64,000 bases of DNA from Pseudomonas fluorescens. GTDB taxonomy: Bacteria > Pseudomonadota > Gammaproteobacteria > Pseudomonadales > Pseudomonadaceae. Location: contig NZ_CP038438.1 in NCBI RefSeq assembly GCF_004683905.1, positions 868,001 through 932,000 on the forward strand, in the 5' to 3' direction. This document shows, one piece after another, positions 35,561-44,927 of the stretch (positions are counted from its first letter, which is position 1; each line of letters opens with the position of its first letter). The translations under genes were made by a program, and so were the position numbers. Under the pieces are notes generated by a model. That model worked only from the letters and a program-made list of their open reading frames with translations, ran no database searches and was not told where the DNA came from.

Positions 35561-35597
35561 AAATGCCCCGCCGTGAAAACGGCGGGGCATTTTTTTG
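35561..35597 (+). terminator. pnp terminator
   Basis: AAATGCCCCGCCGT (35561-35574), loop GAAA, ACGGCGGGGCATTT (35579-35592), then more T: a perfect 14-bp stem with a GNRA loop. Confidence 0.95.
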
Positions 35598-35664
35598 TCT
35601 GCGAAATACCGGGACAGGCTTTGAAGTTGCCGGACTTCAAGACCGGTGCTAGGTTTAGCCCACC

Positions 35665-35740
35665 GCCCGTGTAGCTCAGCCGGTAGAGCAGCGCACTCGT
35701 AACGCGAAGGTCGCAGGTTCGATTCCTGTCTCGGGCACCA
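35665..35740 (+). tRNA. thrW: tRNA-Thr (CGT)
   Basis: The 76-nt cloverleaf begins GCCCGTGTAGCTCAG and ends with encoded CCA. The anticodon loop is CTCGTAA (anticodon CGT, reading ACG), and the T-loop TTCGATT is normal. The acceptor stem has a U6-U67 mismatch and the anticodon stem an A31-C39 mismatch by my fold. The sequence otherwise resembles thrW of other bacteria. Confidence 0.93.
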
Positions 35741-35969
35741 TCCCCTCGCGCAATCCCGCGATTTATGTCTCCCAGGTCAAAGTTTTTGTGCGAGAGATGT
35801 AAAGAGCCGTGTAATTCGTCATGCAAACGTCCTATATTCGGTGCCTGCATGAGCATCGCTTAGCAGTTTTCAGATGATCCCGAATGGTTCCGAAGGCCGG
35901 ACAATCCGCGTCAGAGAGATCCTTGATGATCCAGATCCATCCTCCATTCTTACGATCAGCGAGAACGCC

Positions 35970-36269
35970 ATGACCGAATTAACTCAAGAGCAACGTCACG
36001 TACTAGCGCTGGAAAAATACATTCAGGACGTCCCGGACCTGAAAGAAGAGATCAAGGACCTGAGTCCTGATGATCAGAAAGACCAGATCCAGTGGGCGTT
36101 CGAGGACGAAGCCGAAGCCCAGGGCTTGCAGCCGTGGGAGCTGACGCTCAAGTACACCAGCACCCCTGAAGAGTTTGAGGCCAAGCGCCTGGAGCTGCAC
36201 AAGGAGGCGGCCGAGGTGTTGGGCGTCGAGTGGGACGAGTACTGCGAGATGAACAATCTGGTGGTCTGA
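35970..36269 (+). CDS. Small acidic conserved protein, DUF6388-like
   Basis: The 99-residue acidic protein begins MTELTQEQRHVLALEKYIQD and ends GVEWDEYCEMNNLVV. It is predicted mostly helical with no signal peptide or membrane segment. Its WAFEDEAEAQGLQPWELTLK stretch resembles a small Pseudomonas family, probably DUF6388, of unknown function. I chose the ATG at 35970 over one 96 bp upstream because the extra residues look unlike coding sequence. A strong terminator follows. The 229 bp between the tRNA and this gene show nothing clear. Confidence 0.7.
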   Translation: MTELTQEQRHVLALEKYIQDVPDLKEEIKDLSPDDQKDQIQWAFEDEAEAQGLQPWELTLKYTSTPEEFEAKRLELHKEAAEVLGVEWDEYCEMNNLVV

Positions 36270-36273
36270 AACA

Positions 36274-36306
36274 AAAACGCCAGCCTCAACCGGGCTGGCG
36301 TTTTTT
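36274..36306. terminator. Bidirectional terminator before nadC
   Basis: AAAACGCCAGCC (36274-36285), loop TCAACCG, GGCTGGCGTTTT (36293-36304), with A- and T-runs on the two sides, serves the two convergent genes. Confidence 0.92.
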
Positions 36307-36320
36307 ATTGCGTGACAGCC

Positions 36321-37169
36321 TCAGAGGCTCAGACGCATCGACAGGTCCACCGCCTTCACGTCCTTGGTCATCGCCCCGATCGAGATGTAATCCACGCCGG
36401 TTTCGGCGATCGGCAGCAGCGTGCTTTCGTTGATGCCGCCGCTGGCTTCCAGTTTGGCCTTGCCGCCATTCAGGCGCACGGCTTCGCGCATGTCATCCAG
36501 GCTCAGTTCGTCGAGCATGATGATGTCGGCGCCGGCAGTCAGCGCCTCCTTCAGTTCTTCCAGGCTCTCCACTTCGACTTCCACCGGTTTGCCCGGCGCG
36601 ATCTTGTGCGCGGCGGCGATGGCCTGCGCGATGCCACCACTGGCGGCGATGTGGTTTTCCTTGATCAGGAACGCGTCGTAGAGACCGATGCGGTGGTTGT
36701 GGCAACCACCGCAGGTCACTGCGTACTTCTGCGCCAGACGCAGGCCCGGCAAGGTCTTGCGGGTATCCAGCAGCTTGACCTGGGTTTGCGCCACGAAGTC
36801 CGCCAGATATTGCGCACGCGTGGCCACGCCGGACAGCAGTTGCAGGAAGTTCAGCGCGCTGCGTTCGCCAGTCAGCAACGAACGGGCCGGGCCCTCCAGA
36901 TGAAACAACGGCTGGTTGGGTTTGACCCGTTCACCGTCCCGTACCTGCCAGTGCACCGCGACGCGCGGATCGAGCTGGCGAAACACCGTGTCGACCCACG
37001 CCGTGCCGCAGATAACCGCTTCGTCGCGAGTGATGATGGTGGCTTTGGCCAGACGTTCGGCCGGGATCAGTTGTGCGGTGATGTCGCCGCTGCCGACATC
37101 TTCGAGCAACGCACGGCGCACGTTGGCTTCGATTTCGGCGGTCAGATCGGCGAGACGTAGATTCGGCAT
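36321..37169 (-). CDS. nadC: Nicotinate-nucleotide diphosphorylase (carboxylating), QPRTase
   Basis: The 282-residue enzyme converts quinolinate and PRPP to nicotinate mononucleotide in NAD synthesis. Visible signatures are [14 protein letters not shown] (about 24-37), [10 protein letters not shown] (about 135-144), [19 protein letters not shown] region [20 protein letters not shown] (about 153-172) and the C-terminal [13 protein letters not shown]. The ATG at 37169 has GGAG six nt upstream. The GTG at 37181 overlaps that ribosome site and is less likely. nadC next to ampDE is a known pseudomonad arrangement. Confidence 0.97.
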   Translation of the reverse strand: MPNLRLADLTAEIEANVRRALLEDVGSGDITAQLIPAERLAKATIITRDEAVICGTAWVDTVFRQLDPRVAVHWQVRDGERVKPNQPLFHLEGPARSLLTGERSALNFLQLLSGVATRAQYLADFVAQTQVKLLDTRKTLPGLRLAQKYAVTCGGCHNHRIGLYDAFLIKENHIAASGGIAQAIAAAHKIAPGKPVEVEVESLEELKEALTAGADIIMLDELSLDDMREAVRLNGGKAKLEASGGINESTLLPIAETGVDYISIGAMTKDVKAVDLSMRLSL

Positions 37170-37400
37170 AACGGGCTCCACAAACTAAGTGCGCCGATTA
37201 TAGGGGCATGGCAGGAGCCAACCCAAGGCGAGAACGCGCGTGCCTGACTGCAATTGGTCGATTTTCTGTGAGCAAAGCGCCGTTTTTCGTGGTCACTGGA
37301 AGGTGTCGCGGGCATAGGGGAAACCCTGACGGCTATAGCGCCGGTGACAAGTTTTGCAAGATAATCCGCCTTGCATTTGACGTCATGGCTTTGACGCCGA

Positions 37401-37489
37401 TGTGGGAGCGGGCTTGCTCGCGAAAGCGGTTTGTCAGTGACAGTTTTGGCGAACGACACACCGCTTTCGCGAGCAAGCCCGCTCCCACA
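37401..37489. repeat. REP-type inverted repeat with perfect 30-bp arms
   Basis: The arm at 37401-37430 (TGTGGGAGCGGGCTTGCTCG and on to 37430) is the exact reverse complement of 37460-37489, around a 29-nt spacer. The same family occurs at 51787 and 57195. It fills the 370-bp gap between nadC and the DUF1631 gene, where nothing else is evident (37170-37400). Confidence 0.9.
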
Positions 37490-37539
37490 GGGAATTGCGC
37501 GGTAAATGCCCAGTGGAATCACCGTTTCAGGAGGCTTGG

Positions 37540-39726
37540 ATGCACAACGACGGGAATGTAGTGCCTTTGCACAAGGCCGCTACCGATCAGGCGAATCATT
37601 CGCCGCTCGCCCGCCTGCCTGTGATTCTGCTTCAGGTCCGCGACAAGGCCGCCCAGCAACTGCGCCACGGTTTGCAGGAGTTGTTCGATAATGCCGACGA
37701 CACCCTGTTCGAAATGGCCGACCGAGCGCGCAACGATGTCGAGCAGAACATCTTTTTCGAAGCCATGCGCGACCTGCGCCTCAAGCGCAAAAACATCGAA
37801 CGGGGTTTTCTCGAGCAATTCTTCGAAGCCTTTGTCGCGCTGATTCAATACGAAGTCGTGCAACCCACATTGTCCGGCACGCTGATATTCGAGGATTCGG
37901 CACCGCGTACCGATGACATGGAACGCAGCGTGGCGGTCGAGACCATGGTCGGGCGGGTGCTCAAGCGTGATGGCTTTGCTCTTGATCAACTGACTGCGCG
38001 GCTCAACGTGTTGCTGGGCAAGGATTTCGATAACCAACACAATCCGCTCGGCCCGGCGATGCTTTGCGAGTTCTTTCTGCAGGCCGGACGTAACCTGGGC
38101 GTGGAGATCAAGGTCAAGCTGATCCTGCTCAAACTGTTCGAACGCTACGTGCTGGCCGATACCGAGCAGTTGTATGCCGAAGCCAATCAATTGCTGGTCG
38201 CCACCGGCGTGTTGCCTGAGTTGAAACCGGCCCCCGCACGCCGCGCAATCGAGCGTGCGGCAGCAAGCATCAGCAGCGAAGAGAGTGACGAACCCGCGCC
38301 CGCCGACGAAGGCGTGCAGGAAGTCTTCGCCGCGTTGCAGGAACTGCTGCTGCACGTGCGCGGCAGTGTCGCGCCGACCCTGGAGCCGAGTGCGGCGGCG
38401 CAACCGATCAGCACCCGTGATCTACTGCGCCTGCTTTCACACTTGCAGCAATACGTCCCGGCGCTGGCGGCGCAGGACGATTTCGATCTGCGCAATCAGC
38501 TTGAGCAGCTGCTGACGCGGGTCAGCGTGAGGAGCGGCAAATCACGCATCGTCGACGGCGCCGATGAAGACGTGATCAACCTGATCGCCATGGTCTTCGA
38601 TTGCATCCTCGAAGACCGTAACCTCCCGGATTCGCTCAAGGCGTTGATCGCGCGTTTGCAGATTCCGATGCTCAAGGTCGCAGTACTCGACAAGAGCTTC
38701 TTCAGCCGCAGCAGCCACCCGGCGCGGCGCCTGCTCAACGAAATCGCCGATGCCGCCATGGGCTGGGGCGATTGCAATGGCGAGGCGCGTGACAGCCTGT
38801 ATCTGCGCATTGAACAAGTGGTGCAGCGCCTGTTGAGTGATTTCGTCGACGACCCGGCAATTTTCTCCGAGTTGCTCGCCGATTTCCTGGCCTTCACCAG
38901 TGATGAACGGCGGCGCAGCGAATTGCTGGAGCAGCGTTTGCGCGATGCCGAGGAAGGACGGGCGAAAACCGAACTGGCTCGGCAGCGAGTCGAGCATGTG
39001 CTGAACCAGGCGTTGCTGGGTAAAGTCCTGCCGCCGTCGGTGGTGACCTTTGTGCGTGATGCGTGGAGCAAAGTGCTGCTGCTGACCTGCCTCAAACATG
39101 GCGACCACTGCGCTGAATGGCAGGCCGATGTGCAGACCATGGAGCAATTGATCTGGAGCGTACAGCGTCACGACGAGGTGGACGCCGATCTGCAGTTGCT
39201 GGCGCTGGTGCCAGGGTTGCTCAAATCATTGCGTGATGGCCTGAGCAGTTCGGCGTTTGATCCGTTCGCCACCAGCGAATTTTTCAGCGAGCTGGAAGCG
39301 CTGCATGTGCGGGTGCTTGAACCGCTCACCGAGCAGCCGCCGGCCGATGCGCCGGCGTTGGTGGAGGTGTCGCAGCACATCACCCTGCGTAGCGCCGACG
39401 AGGGCGCGATCGGCGTGAATGCCAGCGGCCTGGCGCATGACGACCCGGGGCTGCGTCAGTTGGAGCAACTGCGCCTGGGCAGTTGGGTGGCGTTCCAGGA
39501 AGATGACGAGCACAGCCTGCGCTGCAAGCTGGCAGCGATCATCGAAGCCACCGGCAAATACGTGTTCGTCGACCGCACCGGGATGAAGGTGCTGGAGCGC
39601 AGCCGCGTCGATCTGGCCCTCGAGTTCCGCCGTGGCGCGGTGCGGGCGCTGGATGACACCTTGCTGTTCGATCGGGCGCTGGAGTCGGTGCTTGGCAATC
39701 TGCGGCGACTCAATCGCGGCAAGTGA
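37540..39726 (+). CDS. DUF1631 family protein
   Basis: This 728-residue soluble protein matches the DUF1631 family, seen between nadC and ampD in pseudomonads. It is predicted mostly helical, with conserved blocks ADDTLFEMADRARNDVEQNI and FFEAMRDLRLKRKNIERGFL (about 47-90), a helical middle, and a C-terminal beta-rich part (about 630-700, LGSWVAFQEDDEHSLRCKLA) that resembles a PilZ-like barrel, though I see no clear RxxxR. The function is unknown. CAGGAGG precedes the ATG. No signal peptide is seen. Confidence 0.85.
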   Translation: MHNDGNVVPLHKAATDQANHSPLARLPVILLQVRDKAAQQLRHGLQELFDNADDTLFEMADRARNDVEQNIFFEAMRDLRLKRKNIERGFLEQFFEAFVALIQYEVVQPTLSGTLIFEDSAPRTDDMERSVAVETMVGRVLKRDGFALDQLTARLNVLLGKDFDNQHNPLGPAMLCEFFLQAGRNLGVEIKVKLILLKLFERYVLADTEQLYAEANQLLVATGVLPELKPAPARRAIERAAASISSEESDEPAPADEGVQEVFAALQELLLHVRGSVAPTLEPSAAAQPISTRDLLRLLSHLQQYVPALAAQDDFDLRNQLEQLLTRVSVRSGKSRIVDGADEDVINLIAMVFDCILEDRNLPDSLKALIARLQIPMLKVAVLDKSFFSRSSHPARRLLNEIADAAMGWGDCNGEARDSLYLRIEQVVQRLLSDFVDDPAIFSELLADFLAFTSDERRRSELLEQRLRDAEEGRAKTELARQRVEHVLNQALLGKVLPPSVVTFVRDAWSKVLLLTCLKHGDHCAEWQADVQTMEQLIWSVQRHDEVDADLQLLALVPGLLKSLRDGLSSSAFDPFATSEFFSELEALHVRVLEPLTEQPPADAPALVEVSQHITLRSADEGAIGVNASGLAHDDPGLRQLEQLRLGSWVAFQEDDEHSLRCKLAAIIEATGKYVFVDRTGMKVLERSRVDLALEFRRGAVRALDDTLLFDRALESVLGNLRRLNRGK

Positions 39727-39790
39727 TCGCGCGCCGGGGCCCGATCACGGCATACTGGGCGCCAACACAGTCGGCGTTGAAGGAATCGGT

Positions 39791-40351
39791 ATGCAGTTGG
39801 ATCCCGCTAGCGGGTGGTGTCACGGGGTACAGGTCTGCCCATCGCCCAACTTCAATGAACGCCCTGCGGGCGAAATCTCCCTGTTGGTGATCCACAACAT
39901 CAGCCTGCCGCCGGCGCAGTTTGCCACCGGCAAGGTGCAGGAATTTTTCCAGAATCGTCTGGATGTCACCGAGCATCCCTATTTTGCAGGGATTGCCGAC
40001 CTGCGCGTCTCGGCGCATTTTCTGATCGAACGTGACGGCACCGTCACCCAGTTTGTCTCCTGTCTTGAGCGGGCGTGGCATGCTGGCGTGTCGATGTTCG
40101 AAGGCCGGGAAACCTGTAACGATTTTTCCGTGGGCATCGAGCTCGAAGGCACTGATGATCTGCCCTTTACCGATGCGCAGTATCAGGCGCTGATCACGTT
40201 GACGCGTCAGTTGCAAACAGCATTTCCGGCTATCACCGGCGCCCGTATCTGCGGGCACAGCGACATCGCACCCGGGCGCAAGACCGATCCTGGCCCGGCA
40301 TTCGACTGGGCGCGTTACCGCGCCGCCCTGGCACAAGAGGAAGGACAATGA
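39791..40351 (+). CDS. ampD: 1,6-anhydro-N-acetylmuramyl-L-alanine amidase AmpD
   Basis: The 186-residue cytoplasmic zinc amidase removes the peptide from anhydromuropeptides during wall recycling, and its loss derepresses AmpC beta-lactamase through AmpR. Zinc ligands by family position are H35 (LLVIHN), H156 and D166 (GHSDIAPGRKTDPGP), and E117 lies in the active site. There is no signal peptide, which separates it from the periplasmic AmpDh2/3 enzymes. The ATG at 39791 gives MQLDPASGWCHGV, the usual start. It overlaps ampE by 4 bp. Confidence 0.96.
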   Translation: MQLDPASGWCHGVQVCPSPNFNERPAGEISLLVIHNISLPPAQFATGKVQEFFQNRLDVTEHPYFAGIADLRVSAHFLIERDGTVTQFVSCLERAWHAGVSMFEGRETCNDFSVGIELEGTDDLPFTDAQYQALITLTRQLQTAFPAITGARICGHSDIAPGRKTDPGPAFDWARYRAALAQEEGQ

Positions 40352-41187
40352 GTTTTCTGGTGTTACTGCTGGCGGTCTGGATCGAGAAATTCTCGGCCCT
40401 GCGCCATCGGGTTCAACGCGATGGCGGATGGATCCGCGAACTGCACAAACTCGAAACCAGCGCGCGCCTGGCCCAGCGACCATGGCTGGTGCTGACGATT
40501 CTGGTGTTGCTGCCGGTGGCGCTGCTCGGCTTGTTGCTGGTGGTACTGGAACCCGTCGCGTACGGCTTGCTGGCCTTGCCGGTGCATTTGCTGGTGGTGA
40601 TTTATGCGCTGGGGCGCGGTGATCTGCTCGGCGGTCTCGGGCCGTTTCGTGACGCATGGCGTCGCGAAGACCTCCAAGCCGCCGCGCATGTGGCCAAGCG
40701 TGATCTGGATATCTGTGCCGACAGTGGTGAGCAATTGCTGGATCGGGTCCAAGGGCACCTGTTGTGGCAGGCCTATCAAAGTTTCTTCGCGGTGATCTTC
40801 TGGTACTTCGTGCTCGGTCCGGTCGCGGCGCTGGCTTATCGCTTGCTCGCATTGGCGGAAGAACACAGCCAGAACCCGGCGCTCGCCGAACGTGCCGGAC
40901 AGTTACGTCACGCCTTTGACTGGTTGCCAGTGCGCTTGCTCGCCGCCAGTCTGGCTCTGGTCGGCAATTTCGTCGCGGTCAGCCGGGTGATGTTGCATGA
41001 GCTGCTGAACTGGAACATCAGCGCCGCGCAGTTGATCAACAAGGTCGGGCTGGCAGCGGGTGAGATCCCGCCGCCGGTAGTTGGTCCTGAAGGCATCAAC
41101 ACTCTCGACTGCCTCTGGGAACTGCTGCTGCGCGCGGCGGTGTTGTGGTATGCCGGGTTTGCCTTGTGGACAGTCTTGATTCACTGA
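40348..41187 (+). CDS. ampE: AmpE family inner-membrane protein
   Basis: The 279-residue protein has four or so membrane segments (about 48-68, 70-88, 145-170 and 255-275) with the start MSFLVLLLAVWIEKFSALRH. AmpE is the partner of AmpD in the ampDE operon and is sometimes proposed to be a sensor in beta-lactamase induction, but its molecular role is unproven. ATG overlaps the ampD stop (ATGA), so translation is coupled. Length matches E. coli AmpE (284). Confidence 0.93.
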   Translation: MSFLVLLLAVWIEKFSALRHRVQRDGGWIRELHKLETSARLAQRPWLVLTILVLLPVALLGLLLVVLEPVAYGLLALPVHLLVVIYALGRGDLLGGLGPFRDAWRREDLQAAAHVAKRDLDICADSGEQLLDRVQGHLLWQAYQSFFAVIFWYFVLGPVAALAYRLLALAEEHSQNPALAERAGQLRHAFDWLPVRLLAASLALVGNFVAVSRVMLHELLNWNISAAQLINKVGLAAGEIPPPVVGPEGINTLDCLWELLLRAAVLWYAGFALWTVLIH

Positions 41188-41207
41188 TACTCGCCCGTGA
41201 AATTCAT

Positions 41208-41304
41208 TGTGGTGAGGGGATTTATCCCCGATGGCGCGCGCAGCGGCCCCAATATCTTAATGGGGCTGCTGTGCAGCCCATCGGGGATAAATCCCCTCGC
41301 CACA
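41208..41304. repeat. REP-type inverted repeat (GGGGATTTATCCCC family)
   Basis: TGTGGTGAGGGGATTTATCC near 41208 pairs with GGATAAATCCCCTCGCCACA ending at 41304. Each arm also has its own small hairpin. A sister copy lies at 43504, so the chemoreceptor gene is bracketed by two members. Confidence 0.85.
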
Positions 41305-41452
41305 GGTCAGTGACCGGCGCAGCGTAGTCGTTAACCTTAAGTTACAAAACCTCTCCCCGATTTGAGCTATACAGAGACAGCGCCCGATAGTGGCTATCTG
41401 CTGTCGCCCCGCGCCTGCCAATAAAAACAAGAAAAACCAAGGGAGACTTCCA

Positions 41453-43483
41453 GTGAAGAGCTTGCTCTATCCCGCCGTCTCGCTGATGAACCGTCTGAGC
41501 TTCGGCATGAAGTTCAGCTTGATCAGCGTGCTGTTCCTGGTGCCGATGCTGGTGACCAATTTTTATCTGGTGCGCGATTCCTATCGCGAATTCCAGGGCA
41601 CCCGGGTCGAATTGCAGAGCCTCGATCTGCTGGGCAGCAGCCTGAGCCAGCGCCGGGATCTGGAAACGCTGAACAATCTGGTGCAGATCAACGTCACCCT
41701 CGGCCAGTCCGGCAAAGCCGACAATCTCGAAGCGCAGATCAGCGGCCTGGAGCAATCCGTGCTGGCGCGCCTGCAAGGTCTGCAGGCGATGACCGACGAT
41801 CCCGAACAGATCAAACTGTTCGACGGCAAACGCGATGAAATGATCAGCGCGCTCAAGGCCCAACAGGCGGAAAGCTCCCTGCAAAGCAAAAGCGCAATGA
41901 TCGGCAAGCTGCTCGGCAACGCGCAGATTTTCAGCCAGATCATCGCCAGTCAGGCCGGTCTGAGCCGCGACAACCAGAGCGACATCCGTCAGCTCAGCGA
42001 TCTGCTCACCAACATCACTCCGGCCGTGACCCAGACTCTCGGTGAAGGTCGAGCCATCGGTTCGTATTCGTTGGGGCAGGGCTTTCTCAACAGTTCGTCG
42101 AGCAGCCGTTTCGACGAGTTGCTGGCGCAGATCGAAAAGCTCCAGGCTGAATACGCGTTGAAACTGCAGGACGCCCTCGACTCCAGCCAGGCCGCGCGCG
42201 CCAGTCTCAGCGCGCCGGCCGACAGCAGCAAGGCTTCGCTCAAACAGGCCAGTGAACTGTTTGAGGCGAAAGTCGTGGTGGCCGAGACCCTCGATACCCC
42301 GTGGCAGGCGTTCTACGATCAGGTCACCGGGCTGATGGCGCAGACCTACCAGCTCAATGACGCGACCCTGAAATTCCTCGATACCCAACTGCAGCAGCGC
42401 CTGGCGCAAAACCGCACGCACATGGTGTTGCAGGCGGTGGCGCTGGCGGTGGTGTTCGTGCTGATTTTCTATCTCTACGGCGGGTTCTACGCCTCGACCC
42501 GCACCACGCTCAAGCGCTTGGGCGCGATGATGGACAAGGTCGCGGCCGGTGACATGACGGTCAATTTCAAGGCCAACAGCCGCGATGAACTCGGCGAGCT
42601 GGGTGAGGTGTTCAACGGCACCGTGAGGAAAATCCATGACCTGATCGAGCGAGTCGGGCAGACCGTGGCTGAGGTCGAGCGCCAGGCAGGGCAGGTGGAA
42701 ACTGTTTCCGCGCAAAGCAATCAGGCGGTGGCCGGGCAGCGCACGCAGATCGAGCAAGTGGCGACCGCGATGAACCAGATGTCGGCGACCTCGCTGGAAG
42801 TTGCACGCAGCGCAGCGGCAGCGGTGAGCAGCGCGCACAGCGTCAACGATGAAACCGTCAGCGGTCGCACACTGGTGGAGTCGCAGCAGGGCAGCATTGC
42901 TGCGCTGGCCAGCGAGATCGATCAATCGGTGCTGGTGATCAACCAGTTGGCCAGCGACAGCCAGTCGATCAGCCGCGTGCTGGAAGTGATCAAGAGCATT
43001 GCCGAGCAGACCAACTTGCTGGCGCTCAACGCCGCCATCGAAGCCGCCCGGGCCGGAGAGCAGGGCCGGGGATTTGCGGTGGTGGCGGACGAAGTGCGTA
43101 CGTTGGCCAAGCGCACCCAGCAATCGACCGAAGAAATCGAGCAGATGATCAGCAAGCTGCATGGCGGCGTGGGCGCTGCGGTGAAGGCCATGGGCGTTAG
43201 CCATCAGATGGCCAACGGCACGGTCGGGCAGTCGGAAAAGGTCCAGCAGGCGCTGGAAAACATCCTCGGCGCGGTAGGCATGATCGTCGACCAGAACCAG
43301 CAGATCGCTGCCGCCGTGGAGCAACAGACTGCGGTGGCCCATGACATCGACCAGAACATCGTCGAGATCAATCGCGCTGGCGAGCGCACGGCGCAGGGGG
43401 CGCACCAGACGGAGGACGCCAGCCGAGCGTTGTCAGCGCAGGTGGTGGAACTGAAACAGCTGATCAGCGCGTTCCGCGTCTAA
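41453..43483 (+). CDS. Methyl-accepting chemotaxis protein
   Basis: The 676-residue transducer has membrane segments at about 19-41 and 323-346, a long helical periplasmic sensor domain of about 280 residues between them, a HAMP domain (about 347-400) and a signalling domain with the hairpin tip IAEQTNLLALNAAIEAARAG and GRGFAVVADEVRTLAKRTQ (about 515-556). It reports to CheA/CheW. The ligand is not readable. GTG at 41453 is preferred because GGGAG is 7 nt upstream. It resembles the receptor beside ampE in P. aeruginosa. Confidence 0.93.
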   Translation: MKSLLYPAVSLMNRLSFGMKFSLISVLFLVPMLVTNFYLVRDSYREFQGTRVELQSLDLLGSSLSQRRDLETLNNLVQINVTLGQSGKADNLEAQISGLEQSVLARLQGLQAMTDDPEQIKLFDGKRDEMISALKAQQAESSLQSKSAMIGKLLGNAQIFSQIIASQAGLSRDNQSDIRQLSDLLTNITPAVTQTLGEGRAIGSYSLGQGFLNSSSSSRFDELLAQIEKLQAEYALKLQDALDSSQAARASLSAPADSSKASLKQASELFEAKVVVAETLDTPWQAFYDQVTGLMAQTYQLNDATLKFLDTQLQQRLAQNRTHMVLQAVALAVVFVLIFYLYGGFYASTRTTLKRLGAMMDKVAAGDMTVNFKANSRDELGELGEVFNGTVRKIHDLIERVGQTVAEVERQAGQVETVSAQSNQAVAGQRTQIEQVATAMNQMSATSLEVARSAAAAVSSAHSVNDETVSGRTLVESQQGSIAALASEIDQSVLVINQLASDSQSISRVLEVIKSIAEQTNLLALNAAIEAARAGEQGRGFAVVADEVRTLAKRTQQSTEEIEQMISKLHGGVGAAVKAMGVSHQMANGTVGQSEKVQQALENILGAVGMIVDQNQQIAAAVEQQTAVAHDIDQNIVEINRAGERTAQGAHQTEDASRALSAQVVELKQLISAFRV

Positions 43484-43503
43484 GTCCTGACGCAGCGGAA
43501 GAT

Positions 43504-43612
43504 CCTGTAGCGAGGGGATTCATCCCCGATGGGACGCATAGCGTCCTCCCAAGCCTGTAAGTGATCAGGGACCGCTGCGCAGTCCATCGGGGATGAATCC
43601 CCTCACCACAGG
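43504..43612. repeat. REP-type inverted repeat, second copy of the GGGGATT family
   Basis: CCTGTAGCGAGGGGATTCATCC at 43504 faces GGATGAATCCCCTCACCACAGG ending at 43612 (shown in part). The middle differs from the copy at 41208, as expected of old family members. Confidence 0.82.
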
Positions 43613-43757
43613 GCTGGAGCAGGGCAGATGTCAGAACATTTTGTAATGCTTTGATGCTTACGCTTGTAAGCCAATTCCTGTTTTCTTCCGGCGGCTGGCT
43701 TTTCGTCATTATTGAGCCAGTATCCCTGATCAGTTAGTTGCGCTGAGGAGGCCGCGA

Positions 43758-44147
43758 ATGTCCGTTGTAACCCTGGGAGTTCAGGGCCGTTGTGCTCATT
43801 GCCAGACCACGCAGGTGCTTAAACCCTGGCAACTCAATGCCATCGCAATCAATGAACCGTTTACCTGCAATCACTGCCAGAAAACCCTGGAGTTGCGCTG
43901 TCCGGTGCAGATCAAACGCTTCAAATCTCTCGACTCTCTCGGATTGCTGCGCTTCAGCGCGTCAGTCACGGTGTGCACCGCGCTGTTGGTGGCGTTGGTC
44001 ATGGAATGGATCGGGCTGCTCAACGTGACGGAACAGTTGAATGCATCACTGATCGTGCTTTTCGTGTACTTCGCGCTGCTGCGTTTTGTTCATCATCGCC
44101 AGCACATGACCCTGATCCTCGAGGCGGCCAAGGCCCACGGCGACTGA
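43758..44147 (+). CDS. Zinc-ribbon membrane protein of unknown function
   Basis: The 129-residue protein has two CxxC knuckles, CAHC (12-15) and CNHC (37-40), likely a zinc ribbon on the cytoplasmic side, then two membrane segments (about 66-86 and 92-110) and a short His-rich segment (FVHHRQHMTL). I do not recognise a named family. It could be a membrane-anchored regulator or assembly factor. GAGGAGG precedes the ATG. Its stop codon directly touches the stop of tatD on the other strand, with no bases between. Confidence 0.75.
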   Translation: MSVVTLGVQGRCAHCQTTQVLKPWQLNAIAINEPFTCNHCQKTLELRCPVQIKRFKSLDSLGLLRFSASVTVCTALLVALVMEWIGLLNVTEQLNASLIVLFVYFALLRFVHHRQHMTLILEAAKAHGD

Positions 44148-44924
44148 TTACCAACCAAACACTTCGCAGCTGTTGGCGGTGCTGGCGGCGGCCAGTCGTT
44201 CTGCACTGACATTCATCAACTCGGCCAGTGCCGCACAGATCGCCGGCAAGTGCGCCGGTGTATTGCGTACTCCGGGAAACATCGCCGGCGCCATGTCCGG
44301 AGAGTCGGTCTCCAGCACGATCGAATCCAGCGGCAGATCCGCCAGCACCCGATGCATGCGCAACGCCTGCGGCCAGGTTGGCGCGCCGCCCAGACCCAGT
44401 TTGAAACCGAGCTTGATGTATTCGCGTGCTTCTTCGCGGCTGCCGGCGAACGCGTGGATGATGCCCGCGCGCTTGAGCTTGAAGCGCTTGAGCGTGGCGA
44501 TCACCGCGGCGTGGCTGCGGCGCACGTGGATCAGCGCCGGCAGTTCGAAATCTGCCGCCAGTTGCAGCTGCGCGTCGAACAGCGCCTGCTGGCGTTCGCG
44601 GTCGAGGGTTTCGATGAAGTAATCCAGGCCGATCTCGCCCACCGCACACAGTTGCCGATGGCCGCGTAGCCGCGTCAGCCAGTCGCCGAGTGCGCGTAGA
44701 TCTTCGGGTTGATGCTGATCGAGGTACACCGGATGCAGACCAAATGCCGCGTACAGGTCGGCATCGCTCTGCACCAGCTCCCACACCCGTTGCCAATTGC
44801 CCTGATAAACCCCCAGCACCACCATCCGCCGCACCCCGAGGGCGCGGCTTTCGGCGAGCAAGGCCGAGCGATCGGCGTCGAAGTCGGGGAAGTCGAGGTG
44901 GGTGTGGCTGTCGATCAGCTCCAC
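44148..44924 (-). CDS. tatD: TatD family metal-dependent hydrolase
   Basis: The 258-residue TIM-barrel protein has the metal motif DSHTHLDF (H7, H9), GEIGLDYF (E near 96), IHVRRS and LETDSPDM near 205. TatD enzymes are metal-dependent 3'-5' DNases or RNases with possible roles in DNA repair and quality control. It is not YcfH or YjjV for certain, because these paralogues are alike. It lies 3 bp downstream of cra/fruR on the same strand, so the two are one operon. Confidence 0.85.
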   Translation of the reverse strand: MELIDSHTHLDFPDFDADRSALLAESRALGVRRMVVLGVYQGNWQRVWELVQSDADLYAAFGLHPVYLDQHQPEDLRALGDWLTRLRGHRQLCAVGEIGLDYFIETLDRERQQALFDAQLQLAADFELPALIHVRRSHAAVIATLKRFKLKRAGIIHAFAGSREEAREYIKLGFKLGLGGAPTWPQALRMHRVLADLPLDSIVLETDSPDMAPAMFPGVRNTPAHLPAICAALAELMNVSAERLAAASTANSCEVFGW

Positions 44925-44927
44925 GGT

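Noticed and set aside
41342..43405. 687-codon open frame opposite the chemoreceptor
   Set aside because: Shadow frame. The forward protein has clear MCP domains.
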